Of a stretch of DNA of 64,000 nt, positions 31,482-38,341 are shown piece by piece; position 1 is the stretch's first letter; the number at the start of each line of letters is the position of its first letter. The notes below the pieces were generated by a model. The model saw only the letters and a list, made by a program, of their open reading frames with translations, made no database searches and was not told where the DNA came from. This stretch comes from Flammeovirgaceae bacterium (GTDB lineage Bacteria > Bacteroidota > Bacteroidia > Cytophagales > Cyclobacteriaceae), in contig JACJYU010000002.1 in NCBI GenBank assembly GCA_020635915.1, positions 558,001 to 622,000 on the forward strand. The letters run 5' to 3'. A program made the position numbers and the translations under genes.

Positions 31482-32180
31482 TTATTCTTTTACTTTTTCA
31501 TTCCTTTTGACCTGCTCATCTGATTCCATGGCCCCGTCCACTATTCTCACAATGCGCTTTCCGCGTTGGGCGTTTTCTTCCGAGTGGGTTACCTGGATGA
31601 TCGTCATGCCCTCATTGTTCAATTGCTCAAAAATATCCATGATCTGTTTTCCCTGTTCCGAATGCAGGTTGCCCGTGGGCTCATCGGCCAGTAAGAGCTT
31701 GGGCTGGCCTACAATGGCCCTCGCCACCCCTACCAGTTGTTGCTGGCCTCCCGAGAGTTGCTCCGGAAAGAGGTCTTTCTTGGCCACCATGTTAAAACGG
31801 TCCAGCAATTCCGCCACCATGCTTTTCCGTTGGCTTCCGCTCACACCTTTATACAGCAATGGGGTTTCAATGTTTTCATACACGGTAAGCTCATCGATAA
31901 GGTGGTAGGCCTGGAAAATGAAACCGATGTAGTTTTTGTGCATCTCCGATTTCTTGCGCTCCTTCATCTTGTGCACCGGCTCATCAAAAAAATAATACTC
32001 GCCTGCCGAAGGGTCGTCCAGCATGCCAACAATGTTCATCAGGGTGGACTTGCCGGCACCACTGGGGCCCATAATGGTCAAAAATTCGCCCTGTTCCACT
32101 TTGAGGTCCACCCCCTTTAATATAAAAGTCCGCTGGAACCTAGAATCGACATATTTGTCGATATCCTGTAATTGAATCAT
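31482..32180 (-). CDS. ABC transporter ATP-binding protein (MacB/LolD type)
   Basis: 232 residues from the ATG at 32180 (MIQLQDIDKYVDSRF). Walker A is GPSGAGKS near residue 41, the Q-loop is FIFQAYHLIDELTVYENIE, the signature is LSGGQQQLVGVARAI, and Walker B is LLLADEPTGNLHSE. It belongs to the small group of ATPases that pair with MacB or LolCE-like permeases. After LSGGQQQ, leucine replaces the usual arginine. It is the first gene of a two-gene unit with the TolC-like gene. No permease is encoded beside it, so it must work with one encoded elsewhere. Confidence 0.93.
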   Translation of the reverse strand: MIQLQDIDKYVDSRFQRTFILKGVDLKVEQGEFLTIMGPSGAGKSTLMNIVGMLDDPSAGEYYFFDEPVHKMKERKKSEMHKNYIGFIFQAYHLIDELTVYENIETPLLYKGVSGSQRKSMVAELLDRFNMVAKKDLFPEQLSGGQQQLVGVARAIVGQPKLLLADEPTGNLHSEQGKQIMDIFEQLNNEGMTIIQVTHSEENAQRGKRIVRIVDGAMESDEQVKRNEKVKE

Positions 32181-32327
32181 GCATGAAAGGTTTGCGTTCA
32201 ACATTAGCCAACAATAATGCCAATGGCTACTTTGGCCTTTAGACAACAAATAAACGCTGAAGTTATGCAGTTTAACGTCCGCTTGCGAAAAAAGGTGTCC
32301 TAAATCGGACAGAAGGGGGTGGCGGGT

Positions 32328-32741
32328 TCAAAACACGACAGGGTGCAATACCACGTCCACCCGCCTGTTGAGCATACGGCCATAATAATTATCGTTGCGG
32401 TATACCGCGTTTTCGTAGTCCCAATCCTTGATGTGAATGAGGTAATCGGGAATGCTCATTTCGAGGAGCAATTGAAAGACCGCCTCGCTTCGCATTTTAG
32501 ACAGCCATTGGTTGAATTCCTTGCCGCCCACGGGATCGGTGTGGCTGGTGAGTTGAATTTGGTATTTTTCCAGCAGGTTGGGGATGGAGTCCAACCAATC
32601 GGAAAGCTCCCTGGCCTGGTACCCGTCTACGTAATAACTGCCCCCCCGGAAATAAATACTCTTCCTGATTTCATCCTGCTGGGCAAATGAAAAGAGTGGA
32701 AACAGGGAGAAGGCAAGCATTATGAAGACCATGCGGTGCAT
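32328..32741 (-). CDS. Small exported OmpA-like domain protein
   Basis: 137 residues: a signal peptide ending near FSFAQ, then a stand-alone OmpA C-terminal-like domain. Family marks are IQLTSHTDPVGG near residue 63, FNQWLSKMRSEAVFQLLLE (the NxxLSxxRA helix) and MLNRRVDVVLHP near residue 124. Such domains bind the diaminopimelate of peptidoglycan and tether or sense the cell wall. There is no barrel. It faces a 147-base gap before the ABC ATPase gene. Confidence 0.85.
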   Translation of the reverse strand: MHRMVFIMLAFSLFPLFSFAQQDEIRKSIYFRGGSYYVDGYQARELSDWLDSIPNLLEKYQIQLTSHTDPVGGKEFNQWLSKMRSEAVFQLLLEMSIPDYLIHIKDWDYENAVYRNDNYYGRMLNRRVDVVLHPVVF

Positions 32742-32774
32742 ATCCCAAGTTAACGAAGAAAAACGGCAAACGGA

Positions 32775-32803
32775 TTAAAATCCTTGTCCCTTTTAGGGCA
32801 AGG
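32775..32803 (-). terminator. Possible terminator after the aldo/keto reductase gene
   Basis: CCTTGTCCC and GGGCAAGG (32782-32803) pair with one bulged base. Read on the minus strand the hairpin is followed by ATTTTAAT. It lies 8 bases beyond the stop at 32811. Confidence 0.4.
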
Positions 32804-32810
32804 TGCAAAT

Positions 32811-33797
32811 TCAGAACTGGGGCGGTGCTGGTTTGTTGTCCAATACCGTTTCAATTTTTTCCATCACCTCTTCATCCAGCTGGTGCTGCGCCCCCAATGC
32901 CTTCAAGTTTTCCTTAAGCTGCCCTTCGGTGGAAGCCCCCAGGATGACGGTGCTTACATGGGGGTTTTTGAGGCACCACGCCAGTGCCACCACCGGCATC
33001 GGTATCCCCAGTGCCTTGCACAACACGGCCAGTTTTTTTGCCCGCGGCAGGTTTCCTTTGGCAAAACTCCTTTCTTTTAGCCAGTCCAGTCCTGCTATGC
33101 CCAGGCGGGTGCCCGCAGGAAACCCTTCATTGTATTTCCCGGTAAGCACACCGCTGGCCAGTGGCGACCAAACGGTGGTCCCCAGCCCCACGGTTTTATA
33201 GAGTTGCGCATACTCCACCTCCACGCGGTGCCGCACCAGCATGTTGTACTGGGGCTGCTCCATTACGGGGCCAATCAAATTGTACCGCTGCGCCACCATG
33301 TGCGCCTCCATTATTTCCTGTGCGCTCCACTCGCTGGTGCCCCAATACAGGATTTTCCCCTGTGCGATAAGGTTGTGCATGGTCCAGACCGTTTCTTCAA
33401 TAGGGGTTTGCTTGTCGGGCCGGTGGCAAAAGAACAAATCCAGGTAGTCCAGTTGCAACCGTTGCAGTGCCCCTTCGCAGGCTTCCACCAGATGCTTCCG
33501 GTGCAGTCCTTTTTGCGTGGGCAGCAGTTCCCCGCCCAAACCGAAAAAAGCTTTGCTGGAAACGGTATAGCTGTCCCTTCGCCACTGCTTCTTTTTCAAA
33601 ATTTTGCCCATGACTTCCTCTGACTTGCCACGGGCATAGATTTCAGCATTGTCAAAAAAATTCACACCGTTGTCATAGGCCATCGTCATCAGGCTTTCGG
33701 CCACACTATCGCCCACCTGCTTGCCAAACGTAAGCCATGAGCCCAATGAAAGCACGCTTAATTGCAACCCCGATTTGCCGAGCCTCCTATATTCCAT
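32811..33797 (-). CDS. Aldo/keto reductase (potassium channel beta-subunit type)
   Basis: 328 residues. The N-terminus MEYRRLGKSGLQLSVLSLGSW and FFDNAEIYARGKSEEVMGKIL are diagnostic, with the catalytic D and Y in the DNAEIYA segment. LDLFFCHRPD carries the catalytic histidine, and the C-terminal STVILGASTEGQLKENLKAL binds NADPH. The closest subgroup is the one related to voltage-gated potassium channel beta subunits and YghZ. It likely reduces aldehydes in the cytoplasm; the substrate is unknown. It starts 10 bases before the stop of the histidine phosphatase gene upstream, suggesting an operon. Confidence 0.94.
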   Translation of the reverse strand: MEYRRLGKSGLQLSVLSLGSWLTFGKQVGDSVAESLMTMAYDNGVNFFDNAEIYARGKSEEVMGKILKKKQWRRDSYTVSSKAFFGLGGELLPTQKGLHRKHLVEACEGALQRLQLDYLDLFFCHRPDKQTPIEETVWTMHNLIAQGKILYWGTSEWSAQEIMEAHMVAQRYNLIGPVMEQPQYNMLVRHRVEVEYAQLYKTVGLGTTVWSPLASGVLTGKYNEGFPAGTRLGIAGLDWLKERSFAKGNLPRAKKLAVLCKALGIPMPVVALAWCLKNPHVSTVILGASTEGQLKENLKALGAQHQLDEEVMEKIETVLDNKPAPPQF

Positions 33798-33806
33798 TTT
33801 CGATGG

Positions 33807-34322
33807 TTATTTTGTTGGCACGCCATAGGTGAGCCACATCACCTTGGCGTTTCCTTTTTGAATTATGGACAATATCAGCATATTGTCATAGTCCGCATCA
33901 TCGAAATCGGGATAGGTTGGTGAACCCAAAAAATAGTTTGCCGTCCAGGGCGTGGTGTTGGAATGCCCGGAGACCAACACAGTGCCTCCCTTGTGTGCCG
34001 CCAATATCCGATCCATCTGTCCCCCGTCCATTGCCTCGTAGGCAAGCACCGGCAGGCCTTTGGCCGTGGCCACGGGCAGCACCGTTTCCTGTGCCCGTTT
34101 GTAGGCCGTGCTGTAGATGGCATCAATGGGAGTGTCGGACAAGGCCTGGGCAAGGGCACCGGCCCTGGCCAGCCCTTCGGCAGTGAGGCTTGGGTCTTTT
34201 GTGCCGTCATCTGCCTTTTCGGCATGGCGCACCAAAATAAATGTGGTGAGGGTGGGCTGTGCAGGCGCACACCCCATGAGGAGGATGCCCAAAAGGGCAC
34301 CGGCCCATAACGTTTTTTTCAT
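33807..34322 (-). CDS. Histidine phosphatase family lipoprotein
   Basis: 171 residues with a lipoprotein signal (LLMGC, lipidated cysteine at 18). The catalytic RHAEK motif lies near residue 32, the second arginine is in YKRAQET, and the second histidine in VSGHSNTTP near residue 117. This is the histidine phosphatase superfamily, whose members act on phosphohistidine, sugar phosphates or other phosphoesters. Exposure at the outer membrane or periplasm suggests scavenging rather than signalling, but that is inference. The start overlaps the preceding gene's stop in an ATGA arrangement. Confidence 0.9.
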   Translation of the reverse strand: MKKTLWAGALLGILLMGCAPAQPTLTTFILVRHAEKADDGTKDPSLTAEGLARAGALAQALSDTPIDAIYSTAYKRAQETVLPVATAKGLPVLAYEAMDGGQMDRILAAHKGGTVLVSGHSNTTPWTANYFLGSPTYPDFDDADYDNMLILSIIQKGNAKVMWLTYGVPTK

Positions 34323-34807
34323 TTGAATTTGTTTTGAATGGCGGCAGGCACCTCACAACCTTCCTGTTGCCGGGTGTCGGATACCTGGAAAATCTTCCAC
34401 CCGTTAGTGCCTTTAAATAAATGGAAGGCGTCCACACCACAGTGGTGCAACTCCTTGCCCACGTAAAAAGCGTATTTTGCCCACACCTGGGCAAAGTGGC
34501 CATCCATTTCAATTTTTACATCCCAGATGGGCTCGGAATAAACCTCTTCCCTGGGCGTGCCCATGGCCACCAAAAAACGATGGAGGTTGCCACGTCCTAT
34601 TTTCGGGTTTCCCTCTTTGTCCGTGCCGATGGAAGAAAAACCGGCATCTTCCATAAATGCCTTGTGCACCATGGCGCTATCCCCTTTGTTCATTCCTTCA
34701 AACAAAGCATTGATAGGCTCCATAATGGCCACTTGCTCCATCTGCTGGGCAAAAACCCCTGAAGAGGGCATGGTGGCACACATTAAAAAAACAATATTGC
34801 GGACCAT
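34319..34807 (-). CDS. Exported NTF2-like (SnoaL/DUF4440) protein
   Basis: 162 residues with a signal peptide ending near SGVFAQ. The mature part has the NTF2-like pattern: INALFEGMNKGDSAMVHKAF, VKIEMDGHFAQVWAKYAFYV and a closing strand DAFHLFKGTNGWKIFQVSDTR. Such cone-shaped folds occur in enzymes and in binding proteins, so function is open. It shares a 4-base ATGA overlap with the downstream phosphatase lipoprotein gene and is the first gene of a three-gene run that ends with the aldo/keto reductase. Confidence 0.83.
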   Translation of the reverse strand: MVRNIVFLMCATMPSSGVFAQQMEQVAIMEPINALFEGMNKGDSAMVHKAFMEDAGFSSIGTDKEGNPKIGRGNLHRFLVAMGTPREEVYSEPIWDVKIEMDGHFAQVWAKYAFYVGKELHHCGVDAFHLFKGTNGWKIFQVSDTRQQEGCEVPAAIQNKFK

Positions 34808-35028
34808 AGCGAAATTGGTTAAACGTTTTCCAAAGTTTCAATACTTGTTGCCATACGGGCCAAAGCCGATAAACACAACGTGCCCTAAATTAAATCAAAA
34901 AAGGGCATTTTATAATTGAAAGGCCAAAATGTGGCCAGCAACGCATGATATTCCCTTTGGGCACGAACAATCGTGGCTGCCATTTCAATTTATAGTCTTA
35001 ATTTTAGGGGTCACAAAACTATCCATCT

Positions 35029-36189
35029 ATGAAAAGGCCCTGCCTTATCTTATTGCTGGTTGGCTTTTTTGGGCTTTCGGCCTACGCATCCACCATTGAC
35101 AGCCTTGAAAACCAACTTGCCAAAACCGATGGGGAATTGAAGGTTAAAACCCTGAACGAACTGTTCAGGGCCCATATCAATTTTGACCCGGTAAAAGCCC
35201 TTGGCTTTACCCGCGAAGCCCTGGCCTTGGCCACGGAAATCGATGACCAAAAGGGCATGGCAGCCTCGTACAACAACCTGGGGGTGGCCTACCGCAACCA
35301 GGGCGCACTGGACAAGGCCCTGGAGTACTACCTCACCTCCTTGGGCATTTACAACAAGCTGGGAAACACCGAGGGCATCGCCACCACAAAAAACAACATT
35401 GGCACCATATATTCCCTTAAAAAGGATTATGGCCAGGCCATGAAATACTTTGAGGAAGCCTACGGGCTTTTCCTACAAACAGACGACAAGGAAAAAGTGA
35501 TCGGCACCATGAACAACCTGGGCAATTTGCACAGTGACCTTCAACTTTACGAACAGGCTTTGAAGTACTATTCGCAGGCATTTCAGGTGGCCGAAAAAGC
35601 GGGGAAGATATACTCCGACCCGCTGAGCAACATTGGCAATGTATATGTAAGGAAGGGAAACCTGCAAAGGGCCGTTGATTACTACCTGCGTGCATTGGAG
35701 CTTGCCAAAAAGGAAAACAACCAGATCGGGGTACTGAACATAACCGCCAACCTGGGGGAAGTGTATGTGCAGGCGGGGCAGTCCTCAACGGCCCAGGGCT
35801 ACCTGGAAGATGCGCTGGCCCTAAGCGAAAGGCTGCAGGCATATGTATACCAGCCTCAAATTTTAAAAAGCCTTGCCACCAACTATGCCAGGCAGGGAAA
35901 GATGAAAGATGCCTATGAGGTAATGGTGAGGTATGACACCTCCCGGGAAAAAATTTACGGGGAGGAGAGCAGCAGGAAGATAGCCCAGATGGAGATTGCC
36001 CTCAACCTGGCCGACAAGGAGCAGGAAATGGAAGCCATGCGCAAGGAAAGCGAAATAAAAACCTTGCAACTCCACAACACCAGGATGGTGATCTCGCTTG
36101 TCGTCCTGAGCCTCATCATGATCGTTGCCTTTGCAAACCTCTACTTTTTCAAGAGGAAGCCAAAGAAAGCCAACTTGCAAGATGGATAG
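35029..36189 (+). CDS. Exported TPR protein with C-terminal membrane helix
   Basis: 386 residues. A signal peptide (LILLLVGFFGLSAYAS) is followed by about six TPR units between residues 60 and 310; clear ones include NNLGVAYRNQGALDKALEYY, NNIGTIYSLKKDYGQAMKYF and SNIGNVYVRKGNLQRAVDYY. A charged coiled coil (residues 315-350) leads to one membrane helix (MVISLVVLSLIMIVAF). Only about 13 residues follow. In Bacteroidota this layout usually continues into a histidine kinase or LuxR-type domain, so this copy looks like a sensor without an output. The stop overlaps the start of the HD gene. Confidence 0.9.
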   Translation: MKRPCLILLLVGFFGLSAYASTIDSLENQLAKTDGELKVKTLNELFRAHINFDPVKALGFTREALALATEIDDQKGMAASYNNLGVAYRNQGALDKALEYYLTSLGIYNKLGNTEGIATTKNNIGTIYSLKKDYGQAMKYFEEAYGLFLQTDDKEKVIGTMNNLGNLHSDLQLYEQALKYYSQAFQVAEKAGKIYSDPLSNIGNVYVRKGNLQRAVDYYLRALELAKKENNQIGVLNITANLGEVYVQAGQSSTAQGYLEDALALSERLQAYVYQPQILKSLATNYARQGKMKDAYEVMVRYDTSREKIYGEESSRKIAQMEIALNLADKEQEMEAMRKESEIKTLQLHNTRMVISLVVLSLIMIVAFANLYFFKRKPKKANLQDG

Positions 36190-36721
36190 GGCCGAAGCCA
36201 AGGCCATTTTGGAATCCATGACCACCAGCACAAGCCTGCTGCGGCACATGCGCACCCTTGAACTGGTAATGGAAGCCTATGCCAAAAAATACGGGGAGGA
36301 CGAAAACGAGTGGGCCGTGGCGGGGCTGCTGCACGATGCGGACTATGAAGCATTCCCTGAAAAACACCCCGCCATCATAGTGGAAAGGCTAAACAAACTG
36401 GGGGAGGACAAAATCGCCCACGCCATATCGGCCCACTACACCAAATGGAACGTGCCCTACAACACCCTGCTGGACAAGGCGCTGCTCGCCTGCGATGAAC
36501 TTACCGGCTTTATCGTGGCCTGTTGCCAGGTGCGGCCGGAAGGGGTATCCACCCTGGAACCCAAGTCGGTGATAAAAAAACTGAAGGACAAAAGCTTTGC
36601 CGCAAAAGTGGAGCGGGAAGAAGTGTACAAGGGGGCGGAATTGCTGGGCGTTGACCTCAAAGAACATATTTCGTTTATTATTGGCGTGCTCCGGCAAAAC
36701 AAGGAAGAACTGGGCATCTGA
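36182..36721 (+). CDS. HD domain hydrolase
   Basis: 179 residues from the ATG at 36182, which overlaps the last codons of the TPR gene by 8 bases; the frame is open further upstream but only as the alternative frame of that gene. The HD superfamily signature is split as usual: LLRHMRTLELVMEAYA gives the first histidine and VAGLLHDADYEAFPEKHP gives the HD pair. A later histidine in AHAISAHYTKWN and the aspartate in LLACDELTGFI complete the metal site. HD proteins hydrolyse phosphoesters, often of nucleotides. The overlap with a membrane TPR protein suggests coordinated synthesis. Confidence 0.9.
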   Translation: MDRAEAKAILESMTTSTSLLRHMRTLELVMEAYAKKYGEDENEWAVAGLLHDADYEAFPEKHPAIIVERLNKLGEDKIAHAISAHYTKWNVPYNTLLDKALLACDELTGFIVACCQVRPEGVSTLEPKSVIKKLKDKSFAAKVEREEVYKGAELLGVDLKEHISFIIGVLRQNKEELGI

Positions 36722-36783
36722 AACCTAAAACCATTTTTGCCAAAATTTACCCACCCAGGGCTTTATCTATTGGAAGTTTGGCT

Positions 36784-36791
36784 TAAATTTG
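36784..36791 (+). promoter_or_regulatory. Candidate -7 element for the 43-residue membrane protein
   Basis: TAAATTTG, identical to the ffh -7 element, lies 22 bases before the ATG at 36814. No TTG is placed at the expected distance upstream. Confidence 0.35.
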
Positions 36792-36813
36792 AAAACCATT
36801 AAACGGATACACT

Positions 36814-36945
36814 ATGTATGAGCAAGTAATTGGGGATGGCGCCAACCTTTTTATCACCATTGTTGCCATCCTGGTTGGGTTTGCAGCTGCCCTTGGGTAT
36901 GTGGACTCACTAAAAGGCAAAAGGCAGGAAAAAAACGAGCATTAA
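36814..36945 (+). CDS. Small single-pass membrane protein, 43 residues
   Basis: From ATG at 36814 to TAA at 36945. The chain has an acidic head (MYEQVIGDGAN), one helix of about 20 residues (LFITIVAILVGFAAALGYV) and a highly charged tail (DSLKGKRQEKNEH). The layout resembles small subunits of respiratory complexes such as CcoQ, but no cytochrome oxidase genes are near, so this is not claimed. A -7 element upstream and a terminator just downstream frame it as its own transcription unit, which strengthens the call. Confidence 0.68.
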   Translation: MYEQVIGDGANLFITIVAILVGFAAALGYVDSLKGKRQEKNEH

Positions 36946-36976
36946 TATATTCGCTCATTTTGATAGGATCAAAACG

Positions 36977-37002
36977 GCCCGGCACCATGTTGGGCTTTTT
37001 TT
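36977..37002 (+). terminator. Terminator after the 43-residue membrane protein gene
   Basis: GCCCGGC (36977-36983) pairs with GTTGGGC (36989-36995) through five Watson-Crick and two G-U pairs, with a 5-base loop, and is followed by seven T residues. It ends 21 bases before the ispD start. Confidence 0.72.
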
Positions 37003-37023
37003 GTCCCTCCTAGATACCAGACC

Positions 37024-37710
37024 GTGAACCAAAAAGAATACGCGCTTATTGTGGCCGGTGGCAAGGGTGCCCGCATCAAAGGCAACCTACCGAAGCAATT
37101 CCTGGAGCTGAACGGAAAGCCCATACTGCTCCACACCCTGGAAGCATTTTCCCGGTATTCGGAAGGCCTCCCCATTGTGCTGGTATTGCCCGAAGGTGAT
37201 TTTCCCATATGGGACGACATTTCCAGGAGGTTTCCTTCCCCCCGCAATCCCATTTTATTGCAAAAAGGCGGGGAAACCCGCTTCCAGTCCGTAAAAAATG
37301 GCTTGGAATTGATTGAAGGGGATGGGCTGGTGGCCGTGCACGATGGGGTACGGCCGTTGGTGAGCGAAGACATCATCGGGGCTTCCTACCGGCTGGCGGC
37401 CGTCCACAAAACCGCTGTGGCCGCAGTGCGACTGAAGGAGTCCATCCGCATGACGGACATGAACACCACCCTGGCCATGGACCGCTCCCGCTTCAGGGTC
37501 ATCCAAACCCCGCAAACTTTTGAAATCAACCTGATCAAACTAGCCTATCAAGCAAAAGAAGACCCAAGCCTGACGGACGATGCCAGTGTAGTGGAAAGGA
37601 GCGGCCACTCCATTTCACTGTTTGAAGGCAGTTATGAGAACATAAAAATCACCACCCCCGATGATTTGATTGTGGCGGGCGCGCTTCTTCAATCAAGGGC
37701 CAATCCCTAG
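37024..37710 (+). CDS. ispD: 2-C-methyl-D-erythritol 4-phosphate cytidylyltransferase IspD
   Basis: 228 residues with a GTG start at 37024. IspD joins CTP and MEP in the non-mevalonate isoprenoid pathway; dxr, the enzyme just before it in that pathway, is also in the window. The nucleotide loop is IVAGGKGARIKGNLPKQFLEL, where the usual AAGxGxRM is slightly changed. VHDGVRPLVSEDII near residue 100 is the second signature, followed by IQTPQTFEINL and LTDDASVVERSGHSI near residue 180. It comes right after a terminator, so it should have its own promoter. Confidence 0.95.
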   Translation: MNQKEYALIVAGGKGARIKGNLPKQFLELNGKPILLHTLEAFSRYSEGLPIVLVLPEGDFPIWDDISRRFPSPRNPILLQKGGETRFQSVKNGLELIEGDGLVAVHDGVRPLVSEDIIGASYRLAAVHKTAVAAVRLKESIRMTDMNTTLAMDRSRFRVIQTPQTFEINLIKLAYQAKEDPSLTDDASVVERSGHSISLFEGSYENIKITTPDDLIVAGALLQSRANP

Positions 37711-37744
37711 GCCCCTAAAATCGTTTGGCTTTTTCTACAACAAG

Positions 37745-37770
37745 AAGGCCCTTTGGGAAAGGGCCTTTGT
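37745..37770. terminator. Hairpin between convergent ispD and DUF2795 genes
   Basis: AAGGCCCTTT (37745-37754) and AAAGGGCCTT (37758-37767) form a perfect 10-base-pair stem with a 3-base loop. It sits between two convergent stops, so it may serve both strands, but the flanking T-runs are short. Confidence 0.6.
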
Positions 37771-37786
37771 GTTCAATGTCTAACTC

Positions 37787-38008
37787 CTAGTATTCGTCTT
37801 CGTTGAAGAAGAAATCTTCTTTGGTGGGATAATCCGGCCATATTTCCTCAATACTCTCGTAAGGCTGCCCGTCATCCTCCAGTTCCTGCAGGTTCTCCAC
37901 TACCTCCAAAGGGGCTCCTGATCGGATGGAGAAATCTATCAACTCATCCTTTGTGGCCGGCCAGGGCGCATCTTCCAAATAAGATGCCAATTCGAGTGTC
38001 CAATACAT
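37787..38008 (-). CDS. DUF2795 family small acidic protein
   Basis: 73 residues from the ATG at 38008 (MYWTLELASYLEDAPWPATK). The body DELIDFSIRSGAPLEVVENL and the tail with SIEEIWPDYPTKEDFFFNED match a small protein that I know as strongly conserved across Bacteroidota and assigned to DUF2795. Function is unknown. The fold is helical and the C-terminus very acidic. The frame remains open to 38170, but the extra cysteine-rich residues are not conserved. It converges on ispD across a hairpin. Confidence 0.9.
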   Translation of the reverse strand: MYWTLELASYLEDAPWPATKDELIDFSIRSGAPLEVVENLQELEDDGQPYESIEEIWPDYPTKEDFFFNEDEY

Positions 38009-38341
38009 AAGCTTTCCCTCCTTTAATTTTTCGCAAAAATAGAATTTAACCTGTAAGGAACAATAGCCACAGCCCTTTTTGGCCGGGACGGGAAACAGGT
38101 GCCCCGGATGGTTGGCCATTATGCCCTGAATAGTGCCCCAATTGGCATTATTATGATATTGGGCCACCAAAAAAAATCATATACTTTTCTTTAGGTCAAA
38201 AGTTGTCGGTCCATTTTGGCGAAAAGGGAATGGTGCCGGGTGAAAAAGCCCTTGCTGCCTTTGACGGCAAACATTTATGGCCCCGGGCTTCAAGCGTTGC
38301 CCCAAAATGATCATATTAGCGGTTCAAAAAAACGTACCGGA
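38009..38341. other. Gene-free stretch upstream of ettA and the DUF2795 gene
   Basis: About 330 bases between two divergent genes with no convincing coding frame. It must hold both promoters. TATACTTTTC near 38180 resembles a -7 element only weakly. An 8-base palindrome CCAATTGG lies near 38140. No RNA gene was recognised. Confidence 0.45.

Noticed and set aside
30581..31510. Open frame of about 309 codons antisense to the TolC-like gene
   Set aside because: The TolC-like protein has signal peptide, coiled helices and a downstream terminator; the opposite frame has no recognisable domain.
34881..34907. Inverted repeat TGCCCT/AGGGCA followed by TTTTAT
   Set aside because: It has terminator form but no plus-strand gene ends upstream, and the loop is 15 bases. 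It may be chance in an A/T-rich gap.
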